Of a stretch of 64,000 bases of DNA, positions 8,131 to 16,240 are shown one piece after another. The stretch comes from Pseudomonas chlororaphis subsp. piscium (GTDB taxonomy: Bacteria; Pseudomonadota; Gammaproteobacteria; Pseudomonadales; Pseudomonadaceae). The stretch spans positions 1,426,001 to 1,490,000 of the forward strand of contig NZ_CP027707.1 in assembly GCF_003850345.1 (NCBI RefSeq), written 5' to 3'. The notes beneath the pieces are model-generated. The model saw nothing but the letters and a program-made list of their open reading frames with translations. It did not search any database and was not told where the DNA came from. Within the stretch, counting starts at the first letter, position 1, and each line of letters opens with the position of its first letter. Both the position numbers and the translations under genes were made by a program.

Positions 8131-10554
8131 TTACTTGCCTGGCACCAGGGTCAGGCGGGTCTTGCCGTAGAGGCGGTCGAAGTTCTGCGTTTGCAGCGGC
8201 AGGCTCAGGTACTGGCCCTTGAGCCAGGCGTCGATGCCGTTCAGGTAGTTCGGGCTGGCCGGGTTGCCGGACTGGCCGCTGCTGTTCATGACGCTCAGCG
8301 GTTCGCTCTGGCCGAAATCGACGATCAGGCGCAGCGCCGGAGCCTCGGTCACATTGAAGTCCTGGCCCCAGCGGTACGGCGAACTGTTCAGGGTGCTGTG
8401 ATCGCCACCGGCCTGCAGCGGCCCGCGAACGACCTGGCCATTGGCGTTCTTCCAGTTGTAGCTGTGCAGCTTGCCCCACTGCCAGGCCCTGCGGTCGCCA
8501 CCCAGCAGGCTTTCACCGGCACTGATGGCGGCGGCCAGGCTGCGGGCGAGGATCGCCGGCTTGTCTTCTTTCTGCGGGGTGCGGCTGTCATCCCAGAACG
8601 GGCTGTCTTCCTGGCCCAGCAGGTGGTCGGCCTGGGCCGAATAGGACAGCGCGCCGTTGGCCACCAGGGCTTTCCAGGCCGGGCTGGATTCCGGGCCCAG
8701 TTTGTCGAGGAAGATCTGCCGGGCGCTTTCCTGCAGGAACAGTTCATAGATCGCCGCGTCGGCCGACACCGGGCTGAGTTTGCCGTCGAACGCCATCAGG
8801 CGGCTGTAAGCCTCGCGGGCCTTGCTGCGCTCTGCTTCGGGCAGGGCGTCGATGGCCTTCTTCAGGGGCTGCGCCATGCCAGGGGCTTCGAACATCTTCT
8901 TCAGCTTGGCGGCGAAGGTAGTGGTCTGGTCGTACTGCATGGCGATCATGCTGCGCCCGTCGTGCTTGCCGCTGCCGGCCAGTTCGGCCAGGCGCTCGCC
9001 ACGCTCGGGGTAGTACCAGGAGTTGGACAACTGCATGCCGTAACCGTGGGGGATGATCCGCTGGTTGGCGGTGCCCAGCCAGCCCTGGGCCGGGTCCTGG
9101 TCATAGGGGTGGAGCATCGGGTCGGCATAACCGTCCCAGTCGTAACAGCCTTCCCAGCCCGGCGACGGCAGCAGGCCTTCGCCTTCACGGCGGTTGGGGA
9201 AGCGGCCGGTGACCTGCCAGCCGATATTGCTGGCGTCGGCGAACAGCATGTTCAGGCCGATGGCGCGGATCTCGCGGCTGGCGTCGGAGGCCCGTTCCAC
9301 GTTCTGCGCCCGCGACAGGTCGAAAAACGCGTCCAGGCTCTTGTCGTCCTTGAGGTCCGGCTGTTGCAGGGCCAAGCCGTAGCCACCGCTCAGGTTGCTG
9401 GCGCTGTTGAGCAGGGCGCCGTGACGGGTTTCATAGACCGCCTCGCGAATCGGCCGCTGGCCTTTGACGAAGTAGGTTTCGTTGCGCACCACAGCCGGTA
9501 GCCACTTGCCGTTGGCTTCGTAATACAGCGCATTGCCCTGGCGCTTGAGTTTTTCCAGGAACAGGTCCTGGTTGTCGCCCGCGACCGAGGTCATGCTCCA
9601 GGCCACCTTGCCGTTGAAGCCCTGGACGATCATCGGCAGGCCGGCGATCGAAGCGCCCGCGGCCTGGTACTTGGGCGCGCGGATCTGCACCAGGTTCCAC
9701 GCCGGCGAGTGGCTGTCGGCGGCCAGCAGGCTTCTGCCGCCGCGGCTGCGCTGGGGAGCGATGGCCCAGTTGCTGGCGCCGGCCACGCTCAGCGGGTTGA
9801 GTTCGCCGAGCTTGCCGGCAGCGTTGCTGATTTCGCTCAGGCCCGGGACATTCAGGTTGAGGCCCTTGAGCTTGTCGCTCTCGGCCAGCGGCAGCGCTTC
9901 ATCCGGGTAGCTTGGGGTCAGCCAGGCGAGCTTGTCGGCGCCGACTTTCTGCGCCAGCACCAGGGCGTTGATTTCTTCCGGCAGGTTGGCCGACTGGCTG
10001 AAGTTCAGCAGGCAGAAGATCAGCGCCGAATCTTCCGGTTTCCAGTACTCGGGCTTGTAGCCGGTGGCGGCCAGGTCCGGCGGCAGCTTGTCGCGGTAGC
10101 GGAACAGGTAGGCGTTGACCCCGCGGGCGTAGACCTCGAAGAAGCGCTTGATCCGCGGGGACGAGGCCTTGTACAGCTCGCCGGCGCTGTTCTTCAGGTT
10201 GACCGCGCGCATGTAGCGGTCGACGTCCAGCACATCGGCACCGGACATCTCGGCCAGCCGGCCCTGGGCCAGCAGGCGCAGTGTCACCATCTGGTTGATC
10301 CGGTCGCTGGCGTGCACGTAGCCCAGGGCGAACAGTGCATCGTGGAAGGTGTTGCTTTCGATCAGCGGCATGCCCATGGCATTACGGCGGACCGAAACGT
10401 TCTGGGCCAGGCCCTTGAGCGGTTGCACGCCGGAAGTCGGCGGCAGGCTGTCCTGGGTGTTCCATGACTGGCAACCGGCCAGGCTGAGAACGCCGGCCAC
10501 TGCCGCGGCAACGCCGAACCGGGGAAGAAAATGTGAGAGGGCTGGCGAGGCCAT
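8131..10554 (-). CDS. quiP: Acyl-homoserine lactone acylase QuiP
   Basis: 807-residue N-terminal nucleophile amidase of the penicillin acylase family. QuiP hydrolyses the amide bond of long-chain acyl-homoserine lactones, degrading quorum signals. The proenzyme should self-cleave before Ser261 in GASNWAIAP, giving alpha and beta chains. Conserved blocks include [32 protein letters not shown] and [15 protein letters not shown]. The N-terminus carries a lipobox LAGC (Cys28), so the precursor looks like a lipoprotein. The start at [14 protein letters not shown] follows GGAG. It is monocistronic. From memory the sequence follows P. aeruginosa QuiP closely throughout, so the name is well supported; activity on particular AHLs is not shown here. 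Confidence 0.9.
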   Translation of the reverse strand: MASPALSHFLPRFGVAAAVAGVLSLAGCQSWNTQDSLPPTSGVQPLKGLAQNVSVRRNAMGMPLIESNTFHDALFALGYVHASDRINQMVTLRLLAQGRLAEMSGADVLDVDRYMRAVNLKNSAGELYKASSPRIKRFFEVYARGVNAYLFRYRDKLPPDLAATGYKPEYWKPEDSALIFCLLNFSQSANLPEEINALVLAQKVGADKLAWLTPSYPDEALPLAESDKLKGLNLNVPGLSEISNAAGKLGELNPLSVAGASNWAIAPQRSRGGRSLLAADSHSPAWNLVQIRAPKYQAAGASIAGLPMIVQGFNGKVAWSMTSVAGDNQDLFLEKLKRQGNALYYEANGKWLPAVVRNETYFVKGQRPIREAVYETRHGALLNSASNLSGGYGLALQQPDLKDDKSLDAFFDLSRAQNVERASDASREIRAIGLNMLFADASNIGWQVTGRFPNRREGEGLLPSPGWEGCYDWDGYADPMLHPYDQDPAQGWLGTANQRIIPHGYGMQLSNSWYYPERGERLAELAGSGKHDGRSMIAMQYDQTTTFAAKLKKMFEAPGMAQPLKKAIDALPEAERSKAREAYSRLMAFDGKLSPVSADAAIYELFLQESARQIFLDKLGPESSPAWKALVANGALSYSAQADHLLGQEDSPFWDDSRTPQKEDKPAILARSLAAAISAGESLLGGDRRAWQWGKLHSYNWKNANGQVVRGPLQAGGDHSTLNSSPYRWGQDFNVTEAPALRLIVDFGQSEPLSVMNSSGQSGNPASPNYLNGIDAWLKGQYLSLPLQTQNFDRLYGKTRLTLVPGK

Positions 10555-10739
10555 GGCAAAGCTCCTGCGGGGGGGTAGCGTCGATAAAGGCGCTACGTTA
10601 GTGAGCAGGCGAGTGCCGCGCAAGCAGGGGCTGAGAGTATTTCTGCGTTGCCGGATAAATAGCCCGCGCCAGCCGTTCGGTGGCTGCCCGAAACAGAGCA
10701 GTCACCGCTGTTTGCTGGCCGGCTATGGACTATTGGGCC

Positions 10740-11384
10740 TCAGGATTTGGGTGGGTTGATCCGCGCTGCGATGGCGTAGGCGCGCGCGGTCGCCGGGCGA
10801 TCGAGGATGCGGTTGAACCAGCGGTGCAGGTTGGGGAAGTCTTCCAGGTTCTGGCTTTGCCACTTGTGGGAGACGACCCACGGATAGATCGCCATGTCGG
10901 CGATGCTGTATTCGCTGCCGGCGACGAAATCCCGGTCCGCCAGGCGTCGGTCCAGTACCCCGTACAAGCGCGCGGTTTCATCGACGTAGCGTTTGATCGC
11001 GTAGGGGATCTTCTCCGGGGCGAACTGGCTGAAATGGTGGTTCTGCCCGGCCATCGGCCCCAGGCCGCCCATCTGCCAGAACAGCCACTGCTGGGCTTCC
11101 TGGCGGCCACGCAGGTCCTTGGGCAGGAACTGCCCGGTCTTTTCCGCCAGGTACAGCAGGATCGCCCCGGACTCGAACAGCGACAGCGGCGCACCGCCGT
11201 CGGCCGGCTGATGGTCGACGATGGCGGGGATCCGGTTGTTCGGCGCGATCTTCAGGAACTCGGGCTTGAACTGCTCGCCCTGGCCAATATTGACCGGGTG
11301 CACGCTGTAGGGCAGGCCGGTTTCCTCGAGGAACAGGGAAATCTTGTGGCCGTTGGGGGTGGTCCAGTAATACAGATCGATCAT
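10740..11384 (-). CDS. Glutathione S-transferase, YfcG/YghU-like (Nu class)
   Basis: 214 residues: thioredoxin-like N-domain (MIDLYYWTTPNGHKISLFLEE) and all-helical C-domain (GSEYSIADMAIYPWV is the usual N-capping box). The TTPNGHK motif is characteristic of the YfcG/YghU glutathione-dependent disulfide-bond reductases. The start at MIDLYY is preceded by GGAGAG; a second in-frame ATG lies nine codons upstream but has no good SD. It is divergent from the isochorismatase-fold gene, sharing a 132-nt promoter region. Confidence 0.85.
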   Translation of the reverse strand: MIDLYYWTTPNGHKISLFLEETGLPYSVHPVNIGQGEQFKPEFLKIAPNNRIPAIVDHQPADGGAPLSLFESGAILLYLAEKTGQFLPKDLRGRQEAQQWLFWQMGGLGPMAGQNHHFSQFAPEKIPYAIKRYVDETARLYGVLDRRLADRDFVAGSEYSIADMAIYPWVVSHKWQSQNLEDFPNLHRWFNRILDRPATARAYAIAARINPPKS

Positions 11385-11516
11385 GGAACTCTCCAGGTAA
11401 ACGAAGGACATTCTGTTACGGATAGCCAACAGCGGTATTCGGTCGTCCGGTCTACGTTCGACGGCTTGCCTGTCTGGAGAGGTGATGTTGAAGTGCGTGG
11501 AATTCAATGACCCAAC

Positions 11517-12092
11517 ATGAGAAAAGTCAGCATGGAGCTTCAGACCAATGCAGCGCTGATCCTGATCGATCAGCAACAGGGCATCCTGCATCCCAGGCTT
11601 GGGCGGCGTAACAACCCCCAGGCCGAGGAGCGCATCGCCGAGTTGCTGGCTTACTGGCGCCAGACGGCGCGACCGCTGATCCATGTGCAGCACCTGTCCC
11701 ACAGCGAGCAGTCGGTGTTCTGGCCGGGGCAGTCGGGGGTGGAGTTTCAGCAGCGGTTCATGCCGCGGGGCGCTGAGGCGGTGATCCAGAAGCAGGTGCC
11801 GGACGCCTTCTGCGCCACGACCCTGGAGGCCGATTTACGCCAGGCCGGGATCGGCCAACTGGTGATTGTCGGTGTGGCGACCCACAACTCGGTGGAATCG
11901 ACGGCGCGGACTGCCGGCAATCTGGGGTTCGATACCTGGGTGGTGGAAGACGCCTGCTACACCTTCGACAAGGCCGACTTTTTCGGCCAGGCCCACAGTG
12001 CCGAGGAGGTGCATGCGATGTCGCTGGGCAACCTGCATGGCGAGTATGCGACGGTGATCGATTCGAGACAGATCCTGCAACGCGATCTGTAG
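11517..12092 (+). CDS. Isochorismatase-fold hydrolase, Cys replaced by Ser
   Basis: 191 residues of the isochorismatase/cysteine-hydrolase fold. Asp18 in ALILIDQQQG and Lys92 in VIQKQVPDAF correspond to two members of the usual Asp-Lys-Cys triad. The third position lies in GVATHNSVESTAR and is Ser125 instead of Cys. It is therefore not safe to call it a cysteine hydrolase; a Ser- or water-based hydrolase or a binding protein is possible. The start may be at 11517 or at MELQTN (11532); neither has a strong SD. Confidence 0.8.
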   Translation: MRKVSMELQTNAALILIDQQQGILHPRLGRRNNPQAEERIAELLAYWRQTARPLIHVQHLSHSEQSVFWPGQSGVEFQQRFMPRGAEAVIQKQVPDAFCATTLEADLRQAGIGQLVIVGVATHNSVESTARTAGNLGFDTWVVEDACYTFDKADFFGQAHSAEEVHAMSLGNLHGEYATVIDSRQILQRDL

Positions 12093-12186
12093 GAGCGAAG
12101 CTTGCTCGCGATGAAATCGACTCGATCACATTGATTAACCGAGTCGCCCGCATCGCGAGCAAGAGCTGGGCCCCCCCTTGCTCCTG
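12089..12186. repeat. REP pair 1
   Basis: Arms GTAGGAGCGAAGCTTGCTC and an imperfect inverted copy (CATCGCGAGCAAG..CTTGCTCC) about 40 nt apart, placed between two convergent genes. The right arm is partly degenerate, interrupted by a run of seven C. Confidence 0.8.
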
Positions 12187-12217
12187 CATAAAAGCAGGAA
12201 GGCACGGCGTTACGGCA

Positions 12218-12418
12218 TCAGGCGCCGTGGCACTTCTTGAATTTCTTGCTGCTGCCGCATGGGCAAGGGTCGTTGCGGCCGACATCTTTCAAGGCGTTGC
12301 GCACCGGCTCCTGGTGAGCGTGGTTGCAATGCGGACCGTGAACATGGCCGTGGTCGTGATCGTGGTGGTCATGATCGTGGTTGCAGTCAGGGCCATGGAC
12401 ATGGGGTTGCTGGGTCAT
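12218..12418 (-). CDS. His-rich SEC-C zinc-motif protein
   Basis: 66 residues. The first half is extremely His/Asp-rich ([20 protein letters not shown]) with two HGPxCNH units. The last 22 residues form a SEC-C zinc finger ([16 protein letters not shown]). Both parts should bind metal, so a zinc-handling or metal-buffering role is inferred; no enzyme domain is present. Its ATG overlaps the stop of the upstream LEA-type gene by four bases, and GGAG lies 9 nt before it, so the two genes form an operon. Confidence 0.75.
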   Translation of the reverse strand: MTQQPHVHGPDCNHDHDHHDHDHGHVHGPHCNHAHQEPVRNALKDVGRNDPCPCGSSKKFKKCHGA

Positions 12419-12909
12419 CGAGGTTGCTCCGGAATAAAATCGGCGGGAATTATCTCGCCTTTGCGCGTCAGGTGCACGTCATGGCCGATGAATAATCCGG
12501 TTTCCAGCAAACCGTCCAGACGATAGGGGATCGGTTGTTGCGGTTTCTTCAGCCATTTCACCACCTGGCGTATCTGTGGCCACAGGTTGGTGCGCACGGG
12601 GACCTGGAAATAGGCGCTGTGCTTGGGGCTGATGGTGAACCAGTGTTCATGCTCACCCTCCGCCAGCAACACGTCGCCGAGATGAATCCGGTACTCCAGG
12701 GCGCGGACAGTCAGGTCGGCATCGTTGGGGTTGTCGACACGAAAGTGCAGGCGCAAACGCTGCTCCAGCAAATTCGCCTTGATCACCTCGACCTTGACCA
12801 GGTGCACCTGCGGGTCGAGGGTGTCGTCGACGAACCACGAGGCGCAGCCCGAAAGCGCCAGCACCGTGAGCAGTCCGAGGGTCCGTAGTGCGCGCAGCTG
12901 AACGACCAT
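12415..12909 (-). CDS. LEA type 2 / WHy-domain lipoprotein
   Basis: 164 residues. The N-terminus is a lipoprotein signal ([14 protein letters not shown], lipidated Cys22). The remainder fits the Water stress and Hypersensitive response (WHy) domain of LEA14-like proteins: [34 protein letters not shown]. In bacteria these small lipoproteins are associated with envelope or desiccation stress, but the mechanism is unclear. The start at [12 protein letters not shown] follows GGAG; the longer frame upstream runs into the MITE-like repeat and is not coding. First gene of a two-gene operon with the SEC-C gene. Confidence 0.8.
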   Translation of the reverse strand: MVVQLRALRTLGLLTVLALSGCASWFVDDTLDPQVHLVKVEVIKANLLEQRLRLHFRVDNPNDADLTVRALEYRIHLGDVLLAEGEHEHWFTISPKHSAYFQVPVRTNLWPQIRQVVKWLKKPQQPIPYRLDGLLETGLFIGHDVHLTRKGEIIPADFIPEQPR

Positions 12910-12938
12910 GGGGTTACTCCGTTTGAACTCCCAGTCTA

Positions 12939-13103
12939 GGCTCTGTACGAAAAGTGGCTGCGCGCTGGGCGCCTTCGGCGCTACGCAGGCCATGCTGCGT
13001 TAAAAACAGGCTCGGAATGCTCATTTAGGAACCTAAACTCCGCTTCCTCGCCTGTTTTTGCCTTGCCTGACCTTCGCTCGCCGACTTTTCGTACAGACCC
13101 TGG
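12939..13103. mobile_element. MITE-like palindromic element, about 160 bp
   Basis: Terminal inverted repeats TCTGTACGAAAAGT (left, from about 12942) and ACTTTTCGTACAGA (right, to about 13097) enclose a non-coding interior. The interior has its own inverted repeats (AAAAACAGG..CCTGTTTTT) around a near-palindrome TTTAGGAACCTAAA. The size, termini and absence of a transposase fit a non-autonomous miniature element. I could not define a clear target-site duplication, so the exact ends are uncertain. It sits immediately upstream of the LEA-type lipoprotein gene. Confidence 0.6.
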
Positions 13104-13145
13104 CAACCGTGGAGCGCGCGCAAGGACAGGCTCAGGGGCGGGTAT

Positions 13146-13622
13146 TCAGCTGGCGAAGTAGCTGGCGCAGCACTTCTTGAATTTCTGCCCGCTGGCACAG
13201 GGGCAGGCGTCGTTGCGGCCGGCCTTGAGTTGCACGGTCGGGTCGATGAAATACCAGTGCCCGCTGTTCTGCACGAAGGATGAGCGTTCGCGATGGCTGT
13301 GTTCGCCAGTGTTGTCGTGCCAGCGTGCGGTGAAGGTGACGAAGGCGTGTTCCGGCTGGCCGCCGAAGACTTCCGAGCTTTCGACTTCCAGGCCCAGCCA
13401 GGTGCTCTGCGCGCTCCAGTCGCTGATGGACTGGCGGTCCAGGCCGTTCTGTTGCACCGGCAGCGTGGTGGTCACCAGGTAGTCCACCAGGCCCAGCACG
13501 TAGGCGCTGTAGCGCGAGCGCATCAGGGCCTCGGCGCAGGGTGCGGGGTGGCCGGCGTGGTAGTGGCCGCAGCAGGCGTCCAGCAGGTTGCCGCTGCCGC
13601 AGGGGCAAATAGAGGTACTCAT
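13146..13622 (-). CDS. YchJ family protein, two SEC-C motifs
   Basis: 158 residues with the YchJ layout: N-terminal SEC-C motif ([17 protein letters not shown]), a central NTF2-like region starting [13 protein letters not shown], and a C-terminal SEC-C motif ([15 protein letters not shown]). Both Cys clusters should hold zinc. The biochemical role of the family is unknown. The ATG at 13622 lies 4 nt after the stop of the DUF6231 gene, so the two are almost certainly cotranscribed. Confidence 0.9.
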   Translation of the reverse strand: MSTSICPCGSGNLLDACCGHYHAGHPAPCAEALMRSRYSAYVLGLVDYLVTTTLPVQQNGLDRQSISDWSAQSTWLGLEVESSEVFGGQPEHAFVTFTARWHDNTGEHSHRERSSFVQNSGHWYFIDPTVQLKAGRNDACPCASGQKFKKCCASYFAS

Positions 13623-13626
13623 CGCA

Positions 13627-14124
13627 TTACCACCAGTACTTTCCGAAGTTTTCCGGATTCGCCCAGAACCTGGAGTTGAGCCAGTCGGGCACTTGTTTGT
13701 ATTCAAGCAGATCGTAGGTAAACAGGGTCAGGACCTGTTCGTCGCGCTGGAAACGTTCGCTGGCCTGCAGGGCCAGGGAGAAAAAGTCGGTCTCCTTCCA
13801 GCCGCAGGCATTCAGGTCGGCCAATACCGCGATGCGGCTGGCGTTGAGGTTGCGGATCCCGCCGAGCAGGTTCAGGCCGTCGCGCTTGGGCAAATGCTCC
13901 AGGCAATCGACCGCCAGCGCCAGGTCGAAACGGCGCGCCGCCAGTTCCACCGGCAACGGGCCGGGTGTGACCTGGGCGATGACGGTTTCGGGGTGTGCCT
14001 GGCGAAACGCTTCCAGGGCCGGAAACCCGCTGGCACCGATCAGCAGTAGCTGTCGTGGGGCGTAGCGGTCGAGCAGGGCGGCCAGGGCCTGCTGGGGCGT
14101 GCGCGAAGAAATACCTGCGGTCAT
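13627..14124 (-). CDS. DUF6231 family protein (methyltransferase-like)
   Basis: 165 residues. [16 protein letters not shown] and [17 protein letters not shown] resemble motifs I and II-IV of a SAM-dependent methyltransferase fold, but the glycine-rich motif is weak and the C-terminus ([16 protein letters not shown]) is specific to this family. It is recognised as a conserved Pseudomonas protein, not as a proven methyltransferase. SD GAGGAA precedes the ATG. Upstream gene of the ychJ pair. Confidence 0.7.
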   Translation of the reverse strand: MTAGISSRTPQQALAALLDRYAPRQLLLIGASGFPALEAFRQAHPETVIAQVTPGPLPVELAARRFDLALAVDCLEHLPKRDGLNLLGGIRNLNASRIAVLADLNACGWKETDFFSLALQASERFQRDEQVLTLFTYDLLEYKQVPDWLNSRFWANPENFGKYWW

Positions 14125-14267
14125 CGAAGTTCCTCAATCTTTGAGTGGCAAAGACTAGCCTGCCCGGACCCGCGGGCCTAGAGCCGTTTTGTCTGAAATG
14201 ACAGCCGTTCCTGGGCAAATCCAGGGGGAAGGCCCGCCAGCCTCATGCTGGCGGAGATTTAAAGCCA

Positions 14268-14311
14268 GGTCTTTACTCCCCCAATCGGTTCTAAGCCGAT
14301 TCCCTCAGGAG
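14268..14311 (+). promoter_or_regulatory. Leader of first OmpA-like gene: 12-mer, hairpin and SD
   Basis: GGTCTTTACTCC (14268-14279) is followed by a short hairpin AATCGG/CCGATT (14283-14301) and the SD GGAG (14308-14311), 8 nt before the ATG at 14320. The identical 12-mer and the same SD spacing recur before the next OmpA-like gene. Confidence 0.55.
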
Positions 14312-14319
14312 ATAACTAG

Positions 14320-15012
14320 ATGAGCATAGTTCGGACAGCATTACCCTTGGTTCTGCTAACCAGTGTGTTGACTGGTTGCGCAGGTTTGCAGAAAACCGAT
14401 TGGCCAACCTGCGCTGCTGTCGGGGGTGTCGGTGGGGCCGCGTTGGGCGCGATTGAAAGTTCGTCCTGGGCAGGTTACGGCGCCTTGCTGGGTGCGGGTG
14501 TCGCGGCCGGTTATTGCTGGGTGCACGGTGATGGCGACGAAGACGGCGATGGCGTGCCGGACAGTCGCGACAAGTGCCCTGGTACGCCTAAAGGCGTGCA
14601 GGTGGACGCCAACGGTTGCCCACCAGCGCCTGTGGCAGTGGTCGAGGAAGTGGTGGTGGTCAAGGAAGAGACCATTGTCATCCGTGACGTGCATTTCGAA
14701 TTCGACTCGGCCAAATTGACGGCCGCCGACAAAACCAAGCTCGACACCATCGCCACGCGGCTGAAACAGGAAGCCCCGAGTGCGCAACTGCGCGTGACCG
14801 GGCACACCGACAGCGTGGGCAGCGACGCCTACAACCAGCGCCTCTCGGAAAAACGCGCGCGCTCGGTGACCGAGTACCTGATCAGCGCGGGCGTACCCCG
14901 CAGCAGTTTCGTTTCGGTAGTCGGTGCCGGCGAGAGCCAACCGGTCGCGGATAACAAGACCGCCGACGGCCGGGCGATGAACCGTCGCACGGAAATCAAA
15001 ATCAACCGCTGA
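14320..15012 (+). CDS. OmpA-family lipoprotein with TSP3-like calcium repeat (copy 1)
   Basis: 230 residues. Signal with lipobox LTGC (Cys20), a glycine-rich hydrophobic region (residues about 33-67, GGVGGAALGAIESSSWAG), a thrombospondin type-3-like Asp repeat (GDEDGDGVPDSRDKCPGTP), and a C-terminal OmpA domain (VHFEFDSAKLT, GHTDSVGSDAYNQRLSEKRA, NRRTEIKI) that binds peptidoglycan. The protein should anchor the outer membrane to the wall. It is followed by a clear paralogue, forming a tandem duplication. SD GGAG, 8 nt. Confidence 0.92.
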   Translation: MSIVRTALPLVLLTSVLTGCAGLQKTDWPTCAAVGGVGGAALGAIESSSWAGYGALLGAGVAAGYCWVHGDGDEDGDGVPDSRDKCPGTPKGVQVDANGCPPAPVAVVEEVVVVKEETIVIRDVHFEFDSAKLTAADKTKLDTIATRLKQEAPSAQLRVTGHTDSVGSDAYNQRLSEKRARSVTEYLISAGVPRSSFVSVVGAGESQPVADNKTADGRAMNRRTEIKINR

Positions 15013-15020
15013 TTGCCTGG

Positions 15021-15047
15021 CATGGGCGGCTTGTGCAGCCGCCCATG
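15021..15047 (+). terminator. Hairpin between the two OmpA-like genes
   Basis: CATGGGCGGC and GCCGCCCATG make a perfect 10-bp stem 8 nt after the first gene's stop. There is no T run, so termination may be partial; it could be a stabilising 3' end. Confidence 0.5.
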
Positions 15048-15057
15048 CGGGTCTTTA

Positions 15058-15093
15058 CTCCTGTGTGACCGGTATGGGCCGGTGACACAGGAG
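15058..15093 (+). promoter_or_regulatory. Hairpin sequestering the SD of the second OmpA-like gene
   Basis: CTCCTGTGTGACCGG pairs with CCGGTGACACAGGAG in 14 of 15 positions (one G-G mismatch) around a 6-nt loop. The 3' arm ends with AGGAG (15089-15093), the ribosome binding site of the gene starting at 15102, so translation should be reduced while the stem is closed. Confidence 0.65.
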
Positions 15094-15101
15094 CATTCAT
15101 G

Positions 15102-15821
15102 ATGAGTCTTCTCTCGCGAGCCGCCTTGCCGGTTCTACTGCTCGGCAGCCTGCTCACAGGCTGTGCTACCCACAGCGACGGCACTGCCCCCCTCAACCAG
15201 CGTACATGGCCAATCTGCAGCCTGCTCGGCGGCCTGGTGGGCGGCGGCCTGGGCGCCATTGAAAGTGGCGGCTGGGCCGCGGGTGGCGCGGCACTGGGCC
15301 TGGTGACCGGCGGCTTGATCTGCTACGCCCAGGATGGCGACAAGGACGATGACGGCGTGTTCGACCGCCGTGACCGTTGCCCGGATACCCCGGCCAATAC
15401 CCCGGTCGACAACCGTGGCTGCCCATTGCCGCAATACCCGGCTGCACCAGCAGCCGAGCCGGCGGCGCAATCCGAGGTGATCACCCTCAGCGATCAGGGC
15501 GATGTGCTGTTTGCCTTCGACTCGGCGGAGCTGACACCGGAAGCTCAAAACCAGCTGCAAGGGCTGCTGGCCAAGCTTCAGGGCGCCGACGTGCAGAGCA
15601 TCAAGGTGGTCGGACACACTGATAGTCGGGGGGCGGATGAATACAACCAGAAACTGTCCGAACGCCGCGCCAGTAGCGTCGTCGCGTTTCTCCTGAACCA
15701 GGGCCTGGCGCCGGACAAACTGACCAGCCAGGGCAAGGGCGAGAGCGAGCCGGTCGCCGATAACAATACCGAAGAAGGGCGGGCGAAGAACCGCCGGGTG
15801 GAGCTGCACATTCAGCGTTGA
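15102..15821 (+). CDS. OmpA-family lipoprotein with TSP3-like repeat (copy 2)
   Basis: 239 residues, a paralogue of the preceding gene with the same order: lipobox LTGC, Gly-rich segment (GGLVGGGLGAIESGGW), Asp repeat (GDKDDDGVFDRRDRCPDTP), Pro/Ala linker, OmpA domain (FAFDSAELT, GHTDSRGADEYNQKLSERRA, NRRVELHI). Two adjacent ATGs exist (15099 and 15102). The second is chosen because it aligns with the start of copy 1 (MSIVRTALP / MSLLSRAALP) and gives the same 8-nt SD spacing and the same distance from the shared 12-mer GGTCTTTACTCC. Confidence 0.92.
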   Translation: MSLLSRAALPVLLLGSLLTGCATHSDGTAPLNQRTWPICSLLGGLVGGGLGAIESGGWAAGGAALGLVTGGLICYAQDGDKDDDGVFDRRDRCPDTPANTPVDNRGCPLPQYPAAPAAEPAAQSEVITLSDQGDVLFAFDSAELTPEAQNQLQGLLAKLQGADVQSIKVVGHTDSRGADEYNQKLSERRASSVVAFLLNQGLAPDKLTSQGKGESEPVADNNTEEGRAKNRRVELHIQR

Positions 15822-15866
15822 GCCGTAGGCGCCGGAGCGACGAATAGCATCGATCCGGCGGTTGAC

Positions 15867-15898
15867 AGGGGGCGGCGGGAGAATTTTCGCCGCCCTCT
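15867..15898. terminator. Hairpin after the second OmpA-like gene
   Basis: GGGCGGCG and CGCCGCCC form a stem around an AT-rich loop about 50 nt after the stop. No T run follows, so it is a weak terminator candidate. Confidence 0.4.
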
Positions 15899-15961
15899 GG
15901 CTTATCCCTCGCCGAAGTCGTTACTGTGCGCGCAAAGAAAAAGTTCGCAAAGGGGGGGCAT

Positions 15962-16240
15962 ATGAAGGTGTTTTGGGGGCTGGGCAAGTTGTTGACGCTG
16001 TTGTTCTGGTTGCTGGTGCTGGTCAATCTGGTCAGCCCGCTGATTAATCCGATTCATCTGTTGATCAATCTGGCAGGCAGCCTGTTGCTGCTGACCCACC
16101 TGATGGAGCTGTTGCTGTTCAACGGCAGCCTCAAGGGCCGCGCCCACCCTTGGCGAGACCGCCTGCAGATCCTCCTGACCGGCATTTTCCACCTGCAGAC
16201 CTTCAAGGCGGCGAAGCCTGTGGAGGTCGGCCATGCGTAA
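15962..16240 (+). CDS. DUF1145 family membrane protein
   Basis: 92 residues with two transmembrane segments (LLTLLFWLLVLVNLVSPL and LLINLAGSLLLLTHLMELLLF) and a basic C-terminal tail. This matches the small inner-membrane DUF1145 family, of unknown function. The start at 15962 follows AAAGGGGGG. Its last eight bases overlap the start of the next gene, so the two are coupled. Confidence 0.8.
   Translation: MKVFWGLGKLLTLLFWLLVLVNLVSPLINPIHLLINLAGSLLLLTHLMELLLFNGSLKGRAHPWRDRLQILLTGIFHLQTFKAAKPVEVGHA

Noticed and set aside
12339..12418. CAT/GTG-rich tract looked at as a simple repeat or CRISPR-like array
   Set aside because: It encodes the His/Asp-rich part of the SEC-C protein in frame; no spacer-repeat structure.
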